Origin: an uncultured Scytonema sp. | GTDB lineage: Bacteria; Cyanobacteriota; Cyanobacteriia; Cyanobacteriales; Nostocaceae | Reading direction: 5' to 3' | NCBI GenBank assembly: GCA_937873135.1 | Contig: CALMVQ010000003.1 | Location: 1 to 64,000 of the forward strand | Length of the DNA stretch: 64,000 nt | Shown here: piece by piece, positions 8,593 to 18,690 of the stretch | Layout: each line of letters starts with the position of its first letter | Numbering within the stretch: the stretch's first letter is position 1 | Program-made: the position numbers and the translations under genes | Notes under the pieces: model-generated | Told to the model about the DNA's origin: nothing | Seen by the model: only the letters and a program-made list of their open reading frames with translations | Database searches by the model: none

Positions 8593-9480
8593 ATGGAACA
8601 TCGCGAAGGAAGCCTCAAAGGAGTTGGAGGACTGAACCTCTATTACCAAAGCTGGCATCCACTTGGTAATCCATCTGCAATCGTACTGATTATACATGGG
8701 TTAGGAAGTCATAGTGGTTTGTTTAGCAACGTAATTGAGCACGTCGTCAAAGCTGGATATGCTGTTTATGGATTGGATTTGCGTGGGCATGGACGCTCAC
8801 AAGGTCAGCGAGGACATATCAGGACTTGGTCTGAGTTTCGAGAAGATCTAAAAGTCTTCCTCAAGTTGATTGAGGTACAACAGCCGGGATGCCCACGCTT
8901 TCTCTTAGGTCACAGTCTGGGCGGAGCGATCGTTTTAGACTATGTTCTCCGCTTTCCCACCGCAGTTCAGGGTGTGATTACGATGGCTCCACCTTTGGGA
9001 CGAGTTGGTATTTCACCAGTCAAGTTGACCTTAGGGCGCACACTCTCACGGGTGATGCCACGCTTCGCACTCAATACTGGTTTTGCTGGCGCTACAGCTT
9101 CACGCGATCAGAACGTGCTGGCGATCGCTCAAGATCGACTCATGCATTCTCGGGGCAGCGCACGTTTGGCGACAGAGTTTTTAGGGGCGATCGCTTGGAT
9201 TCAATCCCATGCAGGTGATTTACAAGTACCCATCTTGATTCTTCATGGTGGAGCCGATCAAGTAGCTCTTCCTGAAGGCAGTCGTATCTTCTTTCAAAAG
9301 ATTGGCGAACCTGACAAAGAGCATCACGAATATCCCCAAAGCCGTCATGCCCTTCATCGGGATCTCGATTGTCAGGAAATGTTAGCAGACTTAGAAGATT
9401 GGCTGGAAAGGCATGTCAAAGGAGGAACTCTACTCCCGTTCAGACGGCGATCAATGCCAGACGAATATATGTTAGGTTGA
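8593..9480 (+). CDS. alpha/beta hydrolase, monoacylglycerol-lipase-like
   Basis: A 295-residue serine hydrolase of the Hydrolase_4 group. Visible features: oxyanion-hole region HGLGSHSG (35-42), DLRGHGRSQG (62-71), nucleophile elbow GHSLGG with Ser108, the acid residue in LHGGADQV, and the catalytic His in SRHALHRD near the C-terminus. There is no signal peptide, so it is cytoplasmic. Related enzymes hydrolyse monoacylglycerols or lysophospholipids; the substrate here is unknown. It stands alone on the plus strand and faces the convergent BASS transporter 43 bp downstream. Full length for the family, start ATG unambiguous. Confidence 0.9.
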   Translation: MEHREGSLKGVGGLNLYYQSWHPLGNPSAIVLIIHGLGSHSGLFSNVIEHVVKAGYAVYGLDLRGHGRSQGQRGHIRTWSEFREDLKVFLKLIEVQQPGCPRFLLGHSLGGAIVLDYVLRFPTAVQGVITMAPPLGRVGISPVKLTLGRTLSRVMPRFALNTGFAGATASRDQNVLAIAQDRLMHSRGSARLATEFLGAIAWIQSHAGDLQVPILILHGGADQVALPEGSRIFFQKIGEPDKEHHEYPQSRHALHRDLDCQEMLADLEDWLERHVKGGTLLPFRRRSMPDEYMLG

Positions 9481-9522
9481 GAGTTGAGTTTTACACCCAA
9501 TTCATGCTTTTTTTGATTTCCT

Positions 9523-10398
9523 TTACGAAACTTCTACCTGTTCTACCTCTGTACTCTGTACTTGGTCTAGTTCTGGTAAGTTTTGCCCTAAAATAATGAC
9601 TATTACCATCATTAATAAACTCGTTACCATAATGATACTCACCACATTTGGATCATCAAAATTACTTGTACCAATTAACAATGCTGCAGCAAAATTGCGT
9701 TGAGCAGTTCCTACTCCTAGAACTCTTTGAGTATCAATACCAGGGCCGCCTAAAAGATAACCGACACTAAAGGAGAACACAATAAAAATAGCACAAACAA
9801 GGATTACACCAGTTTTCAATAAAGTAATAATCTCGTTGAAGTGTACTATCAGTCTCACTACTAAACCTAAAAGCAATCCAAAGTTAGATATTTTGAAAGT
9901 AATTGGTTGGAGAGTGAAAGCTATCGCCTCATATTTTGCCTTAATTAATAACCCAATTCCTAATGGTGTTAACATCAGAAATATTAATGGTTTTGCAATA
10001 TCCCAAGAGTTGACTTGTACGCCATGTAAAACTAATGGTAGTGCGAGCGGCATATAAAAGACTGTACCGAACATTAACAACATCATCAGTCCTGTAGCAA
10101 AAGCTAAATTTCCCTTAACTATTTGGGCAAGTTTAGGTAAAGCTGGAGGCCCAGATGCCAATGCCATGATGATAAAACCATCTTTCACAGGTTCGTTGAG
10201 AGGTATTACTTGCAGCAGCAAATACACAAAAAGTGGCACTAAGACAAAATTTGTCAGTAGCGATAAGATAACCAAGCGGATATTACAAAGAGGTTGCCAA
10301 ATCTGTTGTATAGTTAACTTTAAACCTGTCCCAAACATAGTGGCGACGACAAATGCTAGGAATGCTAATTTGTCAAGTATTGGGATAATTTCATTCAT
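9523..10398 (-). CDS. bile acid:sodium symporter family (BASS) transporter
   Basis: 291 residues, almost entirely hydrophobic, with about 9 predicted membrane segments. The two conserved family regions are visible: SGPPALPKLAQIVKGN-like (residues ~80-100) and GTAQRNFAAALLIG (~225-240). BASS proteins move organic anions with Na+; in plants and bacteria the substrates include pyruvate, 2-keto acids, glucosinolates and taurocholate-like sulfonates. The gene follows the arylsulfatase on the same strand with a ~97-bp gap and may be co-transcribed, so uptake or export of an organic (possibly sulfated) anion is a reasonable inference. Substrate not determinable from sequence. Confidence 0.85.
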   Translation of the reverse strand: MNEIIPILDKLAFLAFVVATMFGTGLKLTIQQIWQPLCNIRLVILSLLTNFVLVPLFVYLLLQVIPLNEPVKDGFIIMALASGPPALPKLAQIVKGNLAFATGLMMLLMFGTVFYMPLALPLVLHGVQVNSWDIAKPLIFLMLTPLGIGLLIKAKYEAIAFTLQPITFKISNFGLLLGLVVRLIVHFNEIITLLKTGVILVCAIFIVFSFSVGYLLGGPGIDTQRVLGVGTAQRNFAAALLIGTSNFDDPNVVSIIMVTSLLMMVIVIILGQNLPELDQVQSTEVEQVEVS

Positions 10399-10495
10399 GT
10401 TTTTTTTATTTTGCGCTTCCGTTGCAAATAATAATTTTGTTTTTTATGAAAAAATGCGAAATGTAGAGACAATTTATGAATTGCCTCTACATTTT

Positions 10496-12859
10496 TCAAT
10501 TCAAATTCAGGGTAACTTTCTGTAAATTACCTGTGAATGCAAACGGTACTTGATAAGTTTCAACCACAGGAGTACCTGTATCTCGACCAACATCGAAGGT
10601 TTCATCTAAAGCCAAGCGATAGGGTACAGTTTTTTCAATTCGACCTGAAGCTACCTGTTGATCGTTGATGAATAACTTCCCAGTTCCTCCTGCACCAACT
10701 TCACCATTGTCGTAATCAAAATCAAATTTGATTGTTGATTTACCAGGGGATAATTTTTGAGGAGATTGAATTATGTAACGTTTTGCATTAACAAAGTTGT
10801 AGATATATGTTGGTTTGCTATTTTCAAGGAAGAAGCCCCAACCAGCAAAACGTCCCCCTTGGGTTAATAGCACACCCTCTGCCCCACTTTCTGGAATCTC
10901 TACATCAGCCGTGATGCTGAAGGATCTATTTTTCAGACTTGGTGCGCTACCTTCTGGGATGGATGCTACACCAGGATAGTAAGTAAAAGTTGTGCGTCCT
11001 GCGGCTGGAGAGGGGCGACTACTGACATCAAACCGTTCAGAGACGCGATCATCTAATGGTAAAACTTGATATTGACGTGCTTGTGATAAAAACAATTCTT
11101 GCAGTTTTTCCAGTTTCTTTGGATTTTCAGCCGCTAGGTTGTTGGCTTCACTGAAATCTTCCTCAATATTGTACAGTTCCCAAGGATCTTGTTGGAAGTC
11201 AGCATTGATTGTACCCTGCCAAGGTAATCGAGGATGACGAGCTGCGGCTACCCATCCCTCATCATAAATAGCGCGGTTGCCGAACATTTCAAAATACTGG
11301 GTTTTATGATGGGAAGGCGCATCAGAATTATCAAAGGTGTAGAGTAAACTAGTACCTTCAAGTTTCTGTTGCTTCACCCCATTAACTTCAGTAGGTACAG
11401 TAATTCCCGCCGCCTCTAAAATAGTGGGGGTAATATCAATTACATGATGGAATTGATTCCGTATTCCACCACGATCTTTAATTCGATTACCCCAAGTAAT
11501 GATCAAGGGATTACGAGTACCACCAAAGTGAGAGGCGATTTGTTTTGTCCATTGAAAAGGGGTAGTACCTGCCCATGCCCAGGCTGCATGATAATGATTA
11601 AAGGTTTTGGGACTGCCTAAGTCATTCAAGGAAGCCAGCAGTTGTTCTCGGCTTTCGGGTACTTTATTGAAAACTTTTAATTCATTGATGCTACCTGCTA
11701 AACCGCCTTCTGCACTAGCACCATTATCGCCAACGATGTAGAATATTAGGGTGTTGTCCAATTCACCAATTTGGTCAATCGCATTAATCAATCTTCCTAC
11801 TTCATAGTCGGTATGTGCTAAGAATCCCGCAAATACTTCCATTTCATGGGCATAGATTCTTTGGTCATCTTTGGATAAGGAATCCCAAGCTGGCAGTTCT
11901 TTGGGACGGGATGTAAGCTGGGCATCAGCGGGAATTACACCCAGTTGTTTTTGACGAGCAAAGGTTTGTTCTCGTAATTTATCCCAGCCTTGGTCAAATT
12001 TGCCTTTATACTTGTCAATCCAAGCTTTGGGTGCATGGTGGGGTGCATGGGTAGCACCAGTAGCCAAATAGGTAAATGTTGGCTTTTCAGGGGCTATAGA
12101 CTGTTGAGAACGAATCCAGGCGATCGCACGATCTACTAAATCTGGGGTCAAATGGTAATCAGGGTTATTAATTGGTGGTGCCACCCGCTGAGTATTTTCT
12201 ACTAAAGCTGGACTCCATTGATTAGTATCACCACCTAAAAAACCGTAAAAATACTCAAATCCTAACCATGTTGGCCAACGATCAAAAGGACCAGCCGTGC
12301 TAGTTTCATAATCTGGTGTGTTGTGCCATTTACCAAAAGCGGCAGTGTTATAACCATTTTGCCGCAATACTTCTGCTACAGTGGCAGCACTCTTAGGTAA
12401 GATAGTTGTGTAACCGGGAAAACCTGTTGCTAATTCCTCAACTACTCCTGTACCCACCGAATGATGATTGCGTCCAGTCAACAAAGCTGCTCGTGTAGGT
12501 GAACAAAGGGCTGTGGTGTGGAATTGGTTATAACGCAATCCTTTTTCAGCTAAGCGAGTTAAATTTGGGGTTTCTACAGGTCCGCCAAAGGTACTCGCTT
12601 GCCCAAAGCCCACATCATCCAGTAGCACAAGCAGCACATTCGGGGCTTTTTCTGGAGTGGTGATTGGGGCAGGAAAATCCGGTGTTGACTCTTGGTAAGT
12701 GATGCCGATTTTACCCCGAAAGGATGGTTGGGGAATAGGCAATACCTTTGCTGTATCTGCTAGGGCAGGGCTAGTAACCGTCAATAAGCTGATGAAAAGA
12801 GAGACTGCGATGGCTGTAGCGAGCCCAGCGATCGCCCGTCGTAAAGTTAAACGTAACAT
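10496..12859 (-). CDS. arylsulfatase (sulfatase family, exported)
   Basis: A 787-residue sulfatase with an N-terminal signal peptide ending ALADT (~34). Metal-binding Asp81-Asp82 lie in LLDDVGFGQ, and the formylglycine motif [12 protein letters not shown] begins at Cys119, matching the C-x-P-x-R consensus. Further family motifs are visible: GKWH, HAPHH, and GDNGAS with the metal-binding Asp-Asn. A C-terminal beta-sandwich-like region (~600-787) completes the typical large bacterial AtsA form. Activity requires a formylglycine-generating enzyme or anSME, not present in this window. It would release sulfate from sulfate esters in the periplasm or outside. The neighbours, a BASS transporter downstream and an AtsK-type dioxygenase upstream on the same strand, support a sulfate-ester scavenging role. 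Confidence 0.95.
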   Translation of the reverse strand: MLRLTLRRAIAGLATAIAVSLFISLLTVTSPALADTAKVLPIPQPSFRGKIGITYQESTPDFPAPITTPEKAPNVLLVLLDDVGFGQASTFGGPVETPNLTRLAEKGLRYNQFHTTALCSPTRAALLTGRNHHSVGTGVVEELATGFPGYTTILPKSAATVAEVLRQNGYNTAAFGKWHNTPDYETSTAGPFDRWPTWLGFEYFYGFLGGDTNQWSPALVENTQRVAPPINNPDYHLTPDLVDRAIAWIRSQQSIAPEKPTFTYLATGATHAPHHAPKAWIDKYKGKFDQGWDKLREQTFARQKQLGVIPADAQLTSRPKELPAWDSLSKDDQRIYAHEMEVFAGFLAHTDYEVGRLINAIDQIGELDNTLIFYIVGDNGASAEGGLAGSINELKVFNKVPESREQLLASLNDLGSPKTFNHYHAAWAWAGTTPFQWTKQIASHFGGTRNPLIITWGNRIKDRGGIRNQFHHVIDITPTILEAAGITVPTEVNGVKQQKLEGTSLLYTFDNSDAPSHHKTQYFEMFGNRAIYDEGWVAAARHPRLPWQGTINADFQQDPWELYNIEEDFSEANNLAAENPKKLEKLQELFLSQARQYQVLPLDDRVSERFDVSSRPSPAAGRTTFTYYPGVASIPEGSAPSLKNRSFSITADVEIPESGAEGVLLTQGGRFAGWGFFLENSKPTYIYNFVNAKRYIIQSPQKLSPGKSTIKFDFDYDNGEVGAGGTGKLFINDQQVASGRIEKTVPYRLALDETFDVGRDTGTPVVETYQVPFAFTGNLQKVTLNLN

Positions 12860-12953
12860 ACATCCAATAACCTATGACTAAAAGTAGCGCGATCGCCCTA
12901 ATTTCATACCGGGCTGCGGATATATGTACGCAGCTCGGTTTACCCTCTGTAGC

Positions 12954-13916
12954 TTACGAAAGCACTGGTTGTGCTTCTAACTTCTCAGCTTTCTGCTTGA
13001 AGACGGTTGGTAATTCTGCGCTGAACGCCTCACCTTGAACGACTTGCGAGCGGAAACCATCGACCCCAACTGGAACATCGCCGGTGATGGTGGTGCGATA
13101 AAGGAGACGCTCAACATCCAAATGATCCAAATCTTGAGGAGCCAAATGCACAGTAGCGCGGTTGTCCCAGAAGGCGATATCACCGTTGTTCCATCGGAAA
13201 CGGGTGGTGTAGGCAGGCTTGGTGATTTGGTTGAAAAATAGCTCAAGCAGCAGCTTACTCTCTTGTGGTGACACGTCAATAATGTGCGAGGTGAAGCCAG
13301 GGTTAACAAACAATGCTCGTTCACCAGTCTCAGGATGAACCCTTACGACTGGGTGGATTGAGACTAGTGGATTGACAGCAATGCGCTCAGCAAATTTGCC
13401 GTTGCGAGGCTGATGCCCGCCCCCATTGAAACGATGTTCAGCCTTTAATGTATCTGCTAGCGTTCGTAGGGGTGCTGACAGACCTTCATAAGCTGCAACA
13501 AGATTACTCCACTGCGTGTCACCACCAATGCTGGGCACATTAACCGCGCGTAAAATCGATGCTGTTGGCGGGTTGATAGCTGCTGTTACGTCAGTGTGCC
13601 AAGGACCTCCACTGCGAAAACCGTACTGCTTCTCATAGAGCTTACGGTCTACGGGTTTGATCTGCGGGAATCCCGCGACTGGTTCAGGTTCTCCAAGCGG
13701 ATGCGCGTAAGTCACTTCGCCGAAACGAGACGTGAACTCAACTTGTGCAGCATGATCGATGTTCTGACCACGAAAGAATACGACTTTCCACTTCAATAGT
13801 GCTTTACGAATCTCTTTGACTTGATCGTCATTCAGAGGATGGGAAAGGTCTACGCCACTAATCTCAGCACCGATGAAACCAGCTACCTGTTTGACTTCAA
13901 TATGCTTGTAGCCCAT
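12954..13916 (-). CDS. TauD/TfdA-family Fe(II)/2-oxoglutarate dioxygenase, AtsK-like
   Basis: 320 residues from ATG 13916, chosen because AGGAG lies seven bases upstream; the frame is open 26 codons further but without support. Fe ligands are His107 and Asp109 (GPWHTDVTA) and the distal His257 (DNRATVHLAPQD), with Arg274 for the 2-oxoglutarate carboxylate. N-terminal VAGFIGAEISGVDL and the C-terminal TGDVPVGVDG resemble AtsK/Rv3406 alkylsulfatases more than E. coli TauD. AtsK cleaves alkyl sulfates oxidatively to aldehyde and sulfate. Located ~95 bp upstream of the arylsulfatase on the same strand, so the two may form one sulfate-ester unit. Exact substrate is inferred. Confidence 0.9.
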   Translation of the reverse strand: MGYKHIEVKQVAGFIGAEISGVDLSHPLNDDQVKEIRKALLKWKVVFFRGQNIDHAAQVEFTSRFGEVTYAHPLGEPEPVAGFPQIKPVDRKLYEKQYGFRSGGPWHTDVTAAINPPTASILRAVNVPSIGGDTQWSNLVAAYEGLSAPLRTLADTLKAEHRFNGGGHQPRNGKFAERIAVNPLVSIHPVVRVHPETGERALFVNPGFTSHIIDVSPQESKLLLELFFNQITKPAYTTRFRWNNGDIAFWDNRATVHLAPQDLDHLDVERLLYRTTITGDVPVGVDGFRSQVVQGEAFSAELPTVFKQKAEKLEAQPVLS

Positions 13917-14243
13917 GTAGATTCTCCTGAGTTTGATATGTAAGGTGGTATTCACATTCGTCTGTTTGCGTTGAAATGTTGCTATCAAATGCAAGCAACA
14001 TTCTACAGTTCGGGAGCATAACTGAAATTATTCTACACTAAGTCGATAAATTTATGAAAGTATATGGCAGTCCTGAATCATTAGATATCTGGTGAAAAAG
14101 ACGTAGAGACGCGATAACCCTTGGTAGAGACAAGGGTTTCAGGTAACGCATAATTAATTTTCACTTTATGTCTATTCGTGAGAAACAAACAAGCCGCTAG
14201 GGTAGCGCAACTACAAGCCTTTCTACTTAATTTTAGGGAAAGC
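13917..14243. other. non-coding gap with hairpin
   Basis: No gene is seen. AACCCTTG/CAAGGGTT forms an 8-bp hairpin at 14116-14138. On the minus strand a short T-run follows it, so it could terminate transcription coming from the MFS fragment at 14244. Confidence 0.4.
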
Positions 14244-15149
14244 CTACTTAATATTAAACCCACGTGCATCGAGATTCAGACGAACTAGGTCATGGAAGGC
14301 AGAGAACTGCTGAGTAAAGAGCAGTGAACCAACAATGCAGATGCTTGCACCAAAAATAACAGTATTGACAGCACCAATGTTGCTTGCCAGTGCGCCAGCA
14401 ACCAAGTTACCTATGGGTACAGCACCTGTAGAGGTTATTACATAAAGACTTGTAATTTGTCCACGATTCTCATCGCTCACCAACAACTGCACCACTGTGC
14501 GACCAGCGATTATCTGCATAATAAAGCCGAAACCAGCTAGCACCAGCGAGAGGAGCGAAAGCCATAACAACTGAGATAGTGCAAAGACCATCAGGCTCAC
14601 CCCCATGAGCGCTATCCCAAATGCTAGAATTCTTTCCAACCCCAGCACACTATTGCGCCAACTCAAGTAAATACCTCCAGCCAACGTTCCCAAACCTGAA
14701 GCTGTCATCAGGAAGCCGAACGCGTTGGGCCCGCCGTGGAGAACTTCCCTAGCAAAAATAGGTCCCAATGCCAAATAAAATCCCCATACGAAGCAGACTA
14801 ACGCCGACCCAATCAAGACAAATCGTATCGGCAAAAACCGGAAAGCGTAAATAAAGCTCGCTTTCAATTCTTCTAAAGGTTTAATCCTAGATATAACAAC
14901 TTGTTTAGGCGCTAGCCGCATCGCTAGGAGGGCAGCAATTACCGTAAGGTAACTGATAGTATCGAGCAGAAAACAGATGCCTGATCCAACTACCGCAATC
15001 AATACGCCTGCAACCGTAGGTCCAAGCATAACAGAAACGCTGACAAGGGAAGAATACAAAGCAAGCGCGTTGCTGAGACTTTTCTTTTCGACCGTTTCTG
15101 GTAAAAATGCCTGTCTTGTCGGAATCTCGAAGGAGTTGATTATTCCTTG
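14244..15149 (-). pseudogene. MFS transporter, 5' truncated
   Basis: About 300 residues of an MFS_3-type exporter related to the one at 4.05-5.32 kb. The frame contains SFEIPTRQAFLPETVEKKSLSNA just after an in-frame stop, then MLGPTVAGVLIAVVGSGICF and the C-terminal half with GNLVAGALASNIGAVN. The first ~115 residues (TM1-3) are missing and no proper start exists; the ATG-initiated part (from 15059) would be only 271 residues. A separate piece of MFS N-terminus lies at 20.35-20.54 kb on the other strand. Likely non-functional. Confidence 0.7.
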
Positions 15150-15378
15150 TTACTTGTAATGAGAAAACGCAGATTTTTCCGGGTTTGGTGAAACGGCTGC
15201 CTACCACTATTTTTAAACTAACGGTAGATATTCAACTACATTATCAACATAAATATAGGACTTACGCACACTCGACGAATTCGGGCGCGTCCTTGGCTCA
15301 GGAGTAGTTCGATAAATTAAGCATACTACTGATCGCACATTGCTAGACGGCAATTATTTAAAAGTACATCAAGTTTTT

Positions 15379-15585
15379 TCACAACTTGAAAAGGATTTTT
15401 ACCTCTGAACACAAATGCGATCGCAGTGTTGATTCTCGACAAGGGATCGCAGCGTTGCTCTTATTAGAGGTAGTGTTTAGAAGAGATGAAACTTTACCCA
15501 ATGCAGGCGGCAATATGAATGTGAGGAATTTTGTCATCCTCTCCAAGTCTCTCACAACGAAGGTAATATGGCTAATTCCCTGAAT
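15379..15585 (-). pseudogene. glyoxalase-fold (FosX-like) protein fragment
   Basis: IQGISHITFVVRDLERMTKFL matches the first beta-alpha unit and metal-binding His of vicinal-oxygen-chelate proteins such as FosX. After ~25 residues the sequence loses the family pattern and ends at a stop ~45 codons later. Only a 5' relic remains, placed just after a GNAT gene on the same strand. Confidence 0.5.
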
Positions 15586-15592
15586 CCTATTC

Positions 15593-16018
15593 TTAGTCGT
15601 CCTGTTGAAGTCGTTTACCCAAACTAACCACATCATCAATAGTATACCCTAAGTGTTGATAGAACTCGATAACTTGGTTGTTTTTTGACCGCACTAGCAA
15701 ATTAATCTTGGGGCAACCCGCTTCACGCAGTCGCCGCTCTACTTGTGCCATCATGGCTCGTCCAAATCCCTTTCGCTGATCACAAGGAGCAACGGCAAGG
15801 TAATTGATCCAACCACGATGCCCTTCATATCCTGCCATCACTGTTGCTACAAGCGATCGCTCTACTAAACCAACAAGAAAAAGATGAGGTTGAATACAGA
15901 GCTTACGGTCAATGTCCTTCTTCGGGTCATTCCACGGGCGAATTAGACTGCATTGCTCCCATAACGCAATGACTGCGGACTCATCAGCAAGTTCAAAAGG
16001 GCGAATATGAATATCCAT
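15593..16018 (-). CDS. GNAT family acetyltransferase (YpeA-like)
   Basis: 141 residues, complete GNAT fold: N-terminal IRPFELADESAVIALWEQC, the beta4 strand INYLAVAP, and the acetyl-CoA loop QRKGFGRAMM (motif A, R-x-x-G-x-G/A). The C-terminal INLLVRSKNNQVIEFYQHLGY is typical of YpeA-type enzymes. The acceptor substrate is unknown. It is followed at its 3' end by a glyoxalase-like relic and preceded by a second GNAT gene ~100 bp away on the same strand. Length and start ATG (MDIHIRP) are normal. Confidence 0.9.
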   Translation of the reverse strand: MDIHIRPFELADESAVIALWEQCSLIRPWNDPKKDIDRKLCIQPHLFLVGLVERSLVATVMAGYEGHRGWINYLAVAPCDQRKGFGRAMMAQVERRLREAGCPKINLLVRSKNNQVIEFYQHLGYTIDDVVSLGKRLQQDD

Positions 16019-16121
16019 ATAGGTAAGTAATACTTGGGATTATATACGGCTGTGAAAGCAAACTTACGAGTCTTATTCCTGCTGTAAAAATTATGACTTT
16101 GGAGTGCACTCAGGCTCCCAC

Positions 16122-16565
16122 TTACCCTGCACTGCGATACTCCATGTATATTCTTTCATCTGTTTGCGCTTGAACAACAAAACCCTCTCGTTCATAAAAC
16201 CTGCGTGCTGGATTTACAGCTAAAACTCTTACTTGGATAGACTTAGATGTCTGTTTCGCCTCAGCAATCAACTGGCGCAGCACAAATGTACCAATTCCCA
16301 AACGCTGAAAATCGGGAAGCAGATACAGTTTGGTTAACTGGATGTGACTTGGATAATGCTCCAGTGCCAAGCATCCAATGTTCTTACCTTTATATTCGAT
16401 AATTTGATGAGTTGATAAATCAATCGTCGCGGAAACTCGCGCACGCTGTTCATGATCAACCCAACTTCCCCACGTTTGTTCGACATACAACTTCATTGCA
16501 GCTTTCGTCACATCATAGATGAAATCAAAATCAACCTTGCTTATAGGTCGAAGACTAATCTGCAT
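16122..16565 (-). CDS. GNAT family acetyltransferase
   Basis: 147 residues with GNAT features: N-terminal LRPISKVDFDFIYDVTKAAM, strand LTKLYLLPDFQ, and the acetyl-CoA binding loop QRLGIGTFVLRQLI, then VLAVNPARRFYEREGFVV. All core motifs are intact, unlike the truncated GNAT at 6.2 kb. No substrate can be assigned. It is one of a run of small minus-strand genes (15.6-17.3 kb) with short gaps that could share a transcript. Confidence 0.9.
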   Translation of the reverse strand: MQISLRPISKVDFDFIYDVTKAAMKLYVEQTWGSWVDHEQRARVSATIDLSTHQIIEYKGKNIGCLALEHYPSHIQLTKLYLLPDFQRLGIGTFVLRQLIAEAKQTSKSIQVRVLAVNPARRFYEREGFVVQAQTDERIYMEYRSAG

Positions 16566-16620
16566 ACTCTGTCACAGTGATAAGGTAGTCTAACCTAATT
16601 ACGTTTATCCTTCACAATCG

Positions 16621-17290
16621 TCATTGCAACCCTTGGTGCAAGATGTAAGTTAGGAGCATTTCTACAACTTTGCTGAAAGAAGCTACGCTCAATACATTTG
16701 TAGATTCTACATGACCGAATCCATAAGAGACATGAATAAAATGAATCCCCGCTTTCATTGCTGCTAATCTATCACCTTCTGTATCTCCAATATAAACTGC
16801 ATCTTTCAAGCTATTGCGTTGGCAGATTGCAGTGATATTTTCTGCCTTGGGCTTTTGAGTTCTACCAAAGCATTCTGAGTCTACAAATATTTCTCTAAAA
16901 GTCTTGCTTGTACGACTACTGTTTAAGGGCATAGAAAGAAATGCCTGCAAGTACCAATGCTGACAATTGCTAACTACAAATAAGGGAAACTGGACGGACA
17001 AAGTGTCTAAGTACTCAGAAACACCCTTATATAAGGTTCCACCCATAGTCTCTATCTCTTGTTTTTCATACTTTTCAATCAAAGGAGCAATTTTGTAGAG
17101 ACTCTCCTATATCTGGAAAGAGATTTTTTACACAGTACATGAAAGGAAGACCACTTACCCTAGCAATATCATCTTCAGTCAGGGGAGTTTTCTGGATGTT
17201 ACCAAGGCTAATTGCCTTATTCCATGCCTCTGCACATATACTTGATGTATTCCAAAGCGTCCCATCTAGATCAAATATTATCCCAATCAT
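16621..17290 (-). pseudogene. HAD-family hydrolase split by a frameshift
   Basis: The first part starts at ATG 17290 with the HAD motif I IIFDLDGTLWNTS and runs to FPDIGESL, then hits a stop at ~17075. The second part, in another frame, continues KIAPLIEKYEKQEIETMGG, VSNCQ (motif II), KPKAENI (motif III Lys) and YIGDTEGDRLAAMKAG (motif IV). All four HAD motifs exist, so a single 1-nt indel near 17085-17100 separates two halves of one gene. This is either a true recent pseudogene or a sequencing error. Family members are phosphatases of the phosphoglycolate/pyrophosphatase type. Confidence 0.8.
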
Positions 17291-17403
17291 TCGTCTTTTA
17301 TTTACGTGACGGTTACTTTTTAAAATGACTGTCTTATCTAAGATAATTATTTGTAAGTGCCTTACCAGTGGACTACCCACAGTAAAAAGTAGAGTTAACA
17401 AAG

Positions 17404-17751
17404 ATGACAGAAAAAAACATTGTGATCGTTAGTTTTCATGCCCATGTCTATTACGATACTGACACTCGCGATATAGCTGCCCGCATCCGTGAAGACTTGG
17501 GCGCTAGATTTGAGGTACAGCTTGGGCGCTGGCGTGATGAACCCGTTGGACCGCACCCAAAATCGATGTATCAAGTTGCATTCTTACCAAGTCAATTTGC
17601 TGAAGTCGTCCCGTGGTTAATGCTTAATCGACAGGGATTGGATATTCTCGTTCACCCGAATACAGGTGATGCGGTGGCTGATCATGCGGTACATTCTTTG
17701 TGGTTGGGGGAGAAATTGGAGCTGAATATTGAGGTTTTAAAAGCAGCTTAA
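17404..17751 (+). CDS. DOPA 4,5-dioxygenase family protein
   Basis: 115 residues spanning the complete small family (PF08883 type): FHAHVYYD at residues 11-18, GPHPKSMYQVAF, LDILVHPNTG and AVHSLWLGEKLEL. Conserved His residues (FHAHVYY, GPHP, VHPNTG, DHAVHS) are the likely metal ligands. Fungal and plant members open the catechol ring of DOPA for betalain-type pigments; bacterial members are common but of unproven role. The gene is divergent from the broken HAD gene, with starts ~110 bp apart. Start ATG fits family length. Confidence 0.9.
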   Translation: MTEKNIVIVSFHAHVYYDTDTRDIAARIREDLGARFEVQLGRWRDEPVGPHPKSMYQVAFLPSQFAEVVPWLMLNRQGLDILVHPNTGDAVADHAVHSLWLGEKLELNIEVLKAA

Positions 17752-17841
17752 TGCAACCCTATCAAAAGTACGGCAAGTAGCGATTCAAGTTTTTGGAGAT
17801 TGTGAATCTTTAAATTTCCTTATATTTGAATCCTATTCAAA

Positions 17842-18660
17842 TTAATATTTCCAAATTACATGGATTGTTGCTTTGAGTTCTTCTGTAAAGTTTCCAGAAG
17901 GCTCAACTGCTAGTAATACTTCTTTGATATCTGCTTCAAATGCTTCGGCTTTATCTCCATAGAAAATTTTGAGAGAGAAGGCTGTAGTGTATAAGTAGCC
18001 AAGATAGCTAGAGACTGTCCAGGATTTTATAAAGGGCACTTCATATATTTGCTGGCGAGCAAAAGGGGAATTAGCAATTATGACTTCGTGGGGAGGATCA
18101 AGTGGTTTACGAGTACCTTGTCCTCTTTGTCCGGTTCGTCGCTCCTCACCTAACCATTTTTTCACTACTCCAATAGCCGCTTGTTTCCAGGGTAGAGAAC
18201 TTTGCCAAGGGTTATCACCAGTGTTAAGCAGTGCGATCGCACCATCATCTGCGATTAATTCATAAAGACGTTCCAGTACGAGTTTGCGTTCCATCCAGTG
18301 GAAGGCTCTGCCAATGGTAGATAGTTTAAATACCCCTAAACTAGGGTTAATCAGTTCTGCTCCTTGCTCTAACCAAGTAATATTTTTTGCTCCTATAGCT
18401 GCTGCTTGACGCTGCGCTTCCTTGAGCATGTCTGGATCGGGATCAATGGCAACGACTTCCTGAAATTTGGTTCGCAGGGGAATTGCAATTAAACCTGGTC
18501 CGGTACCCAAATCAAGGAGTCGTCCCTGACCATTGAGATGAAATATTTCGGTTAGTTTATCGAATACAGCAGGTGGATATTTAGTTCTATACTGAGCATA
18601 ATTCTCCGCTGCACCCTCAAATAATGTTGGGTCGTAGTTGGGAAGTTTTTCAGTTGGGTC
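17842..18660 (-). CDS. class I SAM-dependent methyltransferase, start codon apparently lost
   Basis: Close paralogue of the methyltransferase at 42.72 kb: NYDPTLFEGAAENYAQYR, then the SAM motif LLDLGTGPGLIAIPL, AIDPDPDM, and the shared C-terminus LLAVEPSGNFTEEL. Homology extends to about 18660 (YDPT), but no ATG, GTG or TTG is in frame there; the upstream frame ends in a stop at ~18679. The ATG at ~18662 is in a different frame. The first usable in-frame start (TTG 18510) falls inside the SAM motif and would give 222 residues. The gene is therefore either damaged at its 5' end or uses an unusual start. Substrate unknown. Confidence 0.65.
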   Translation of the reverse strand, partial: DPTEKLPNYDPTLFEGAAENYAQYRTKYPPAVFDKLTEIFHLNGQGRLLDLGTGPGLIAIPLRTKFQEVVAIDPDPDMLKEAQRQAAAIGAKNITWLEQGAELINPSLGVFKLSTIGRAFHWMERKLVLERLYELIADDGAIALLNTGDNPWQSSLPWKQAAIGVVKKWLGEERRTGQRGQGTRKPLDPPHEVIIANSPFARQQIYEVPFIKSWTVSSYLGYLYTTAFSLKIFYGDKAEAFEADIKEVLLAVEPSGNFTEELKATIHVIWKY

Positions 18661-18690
18661 ATATGTTGACTTTTGACTTTAGTTATAGTA

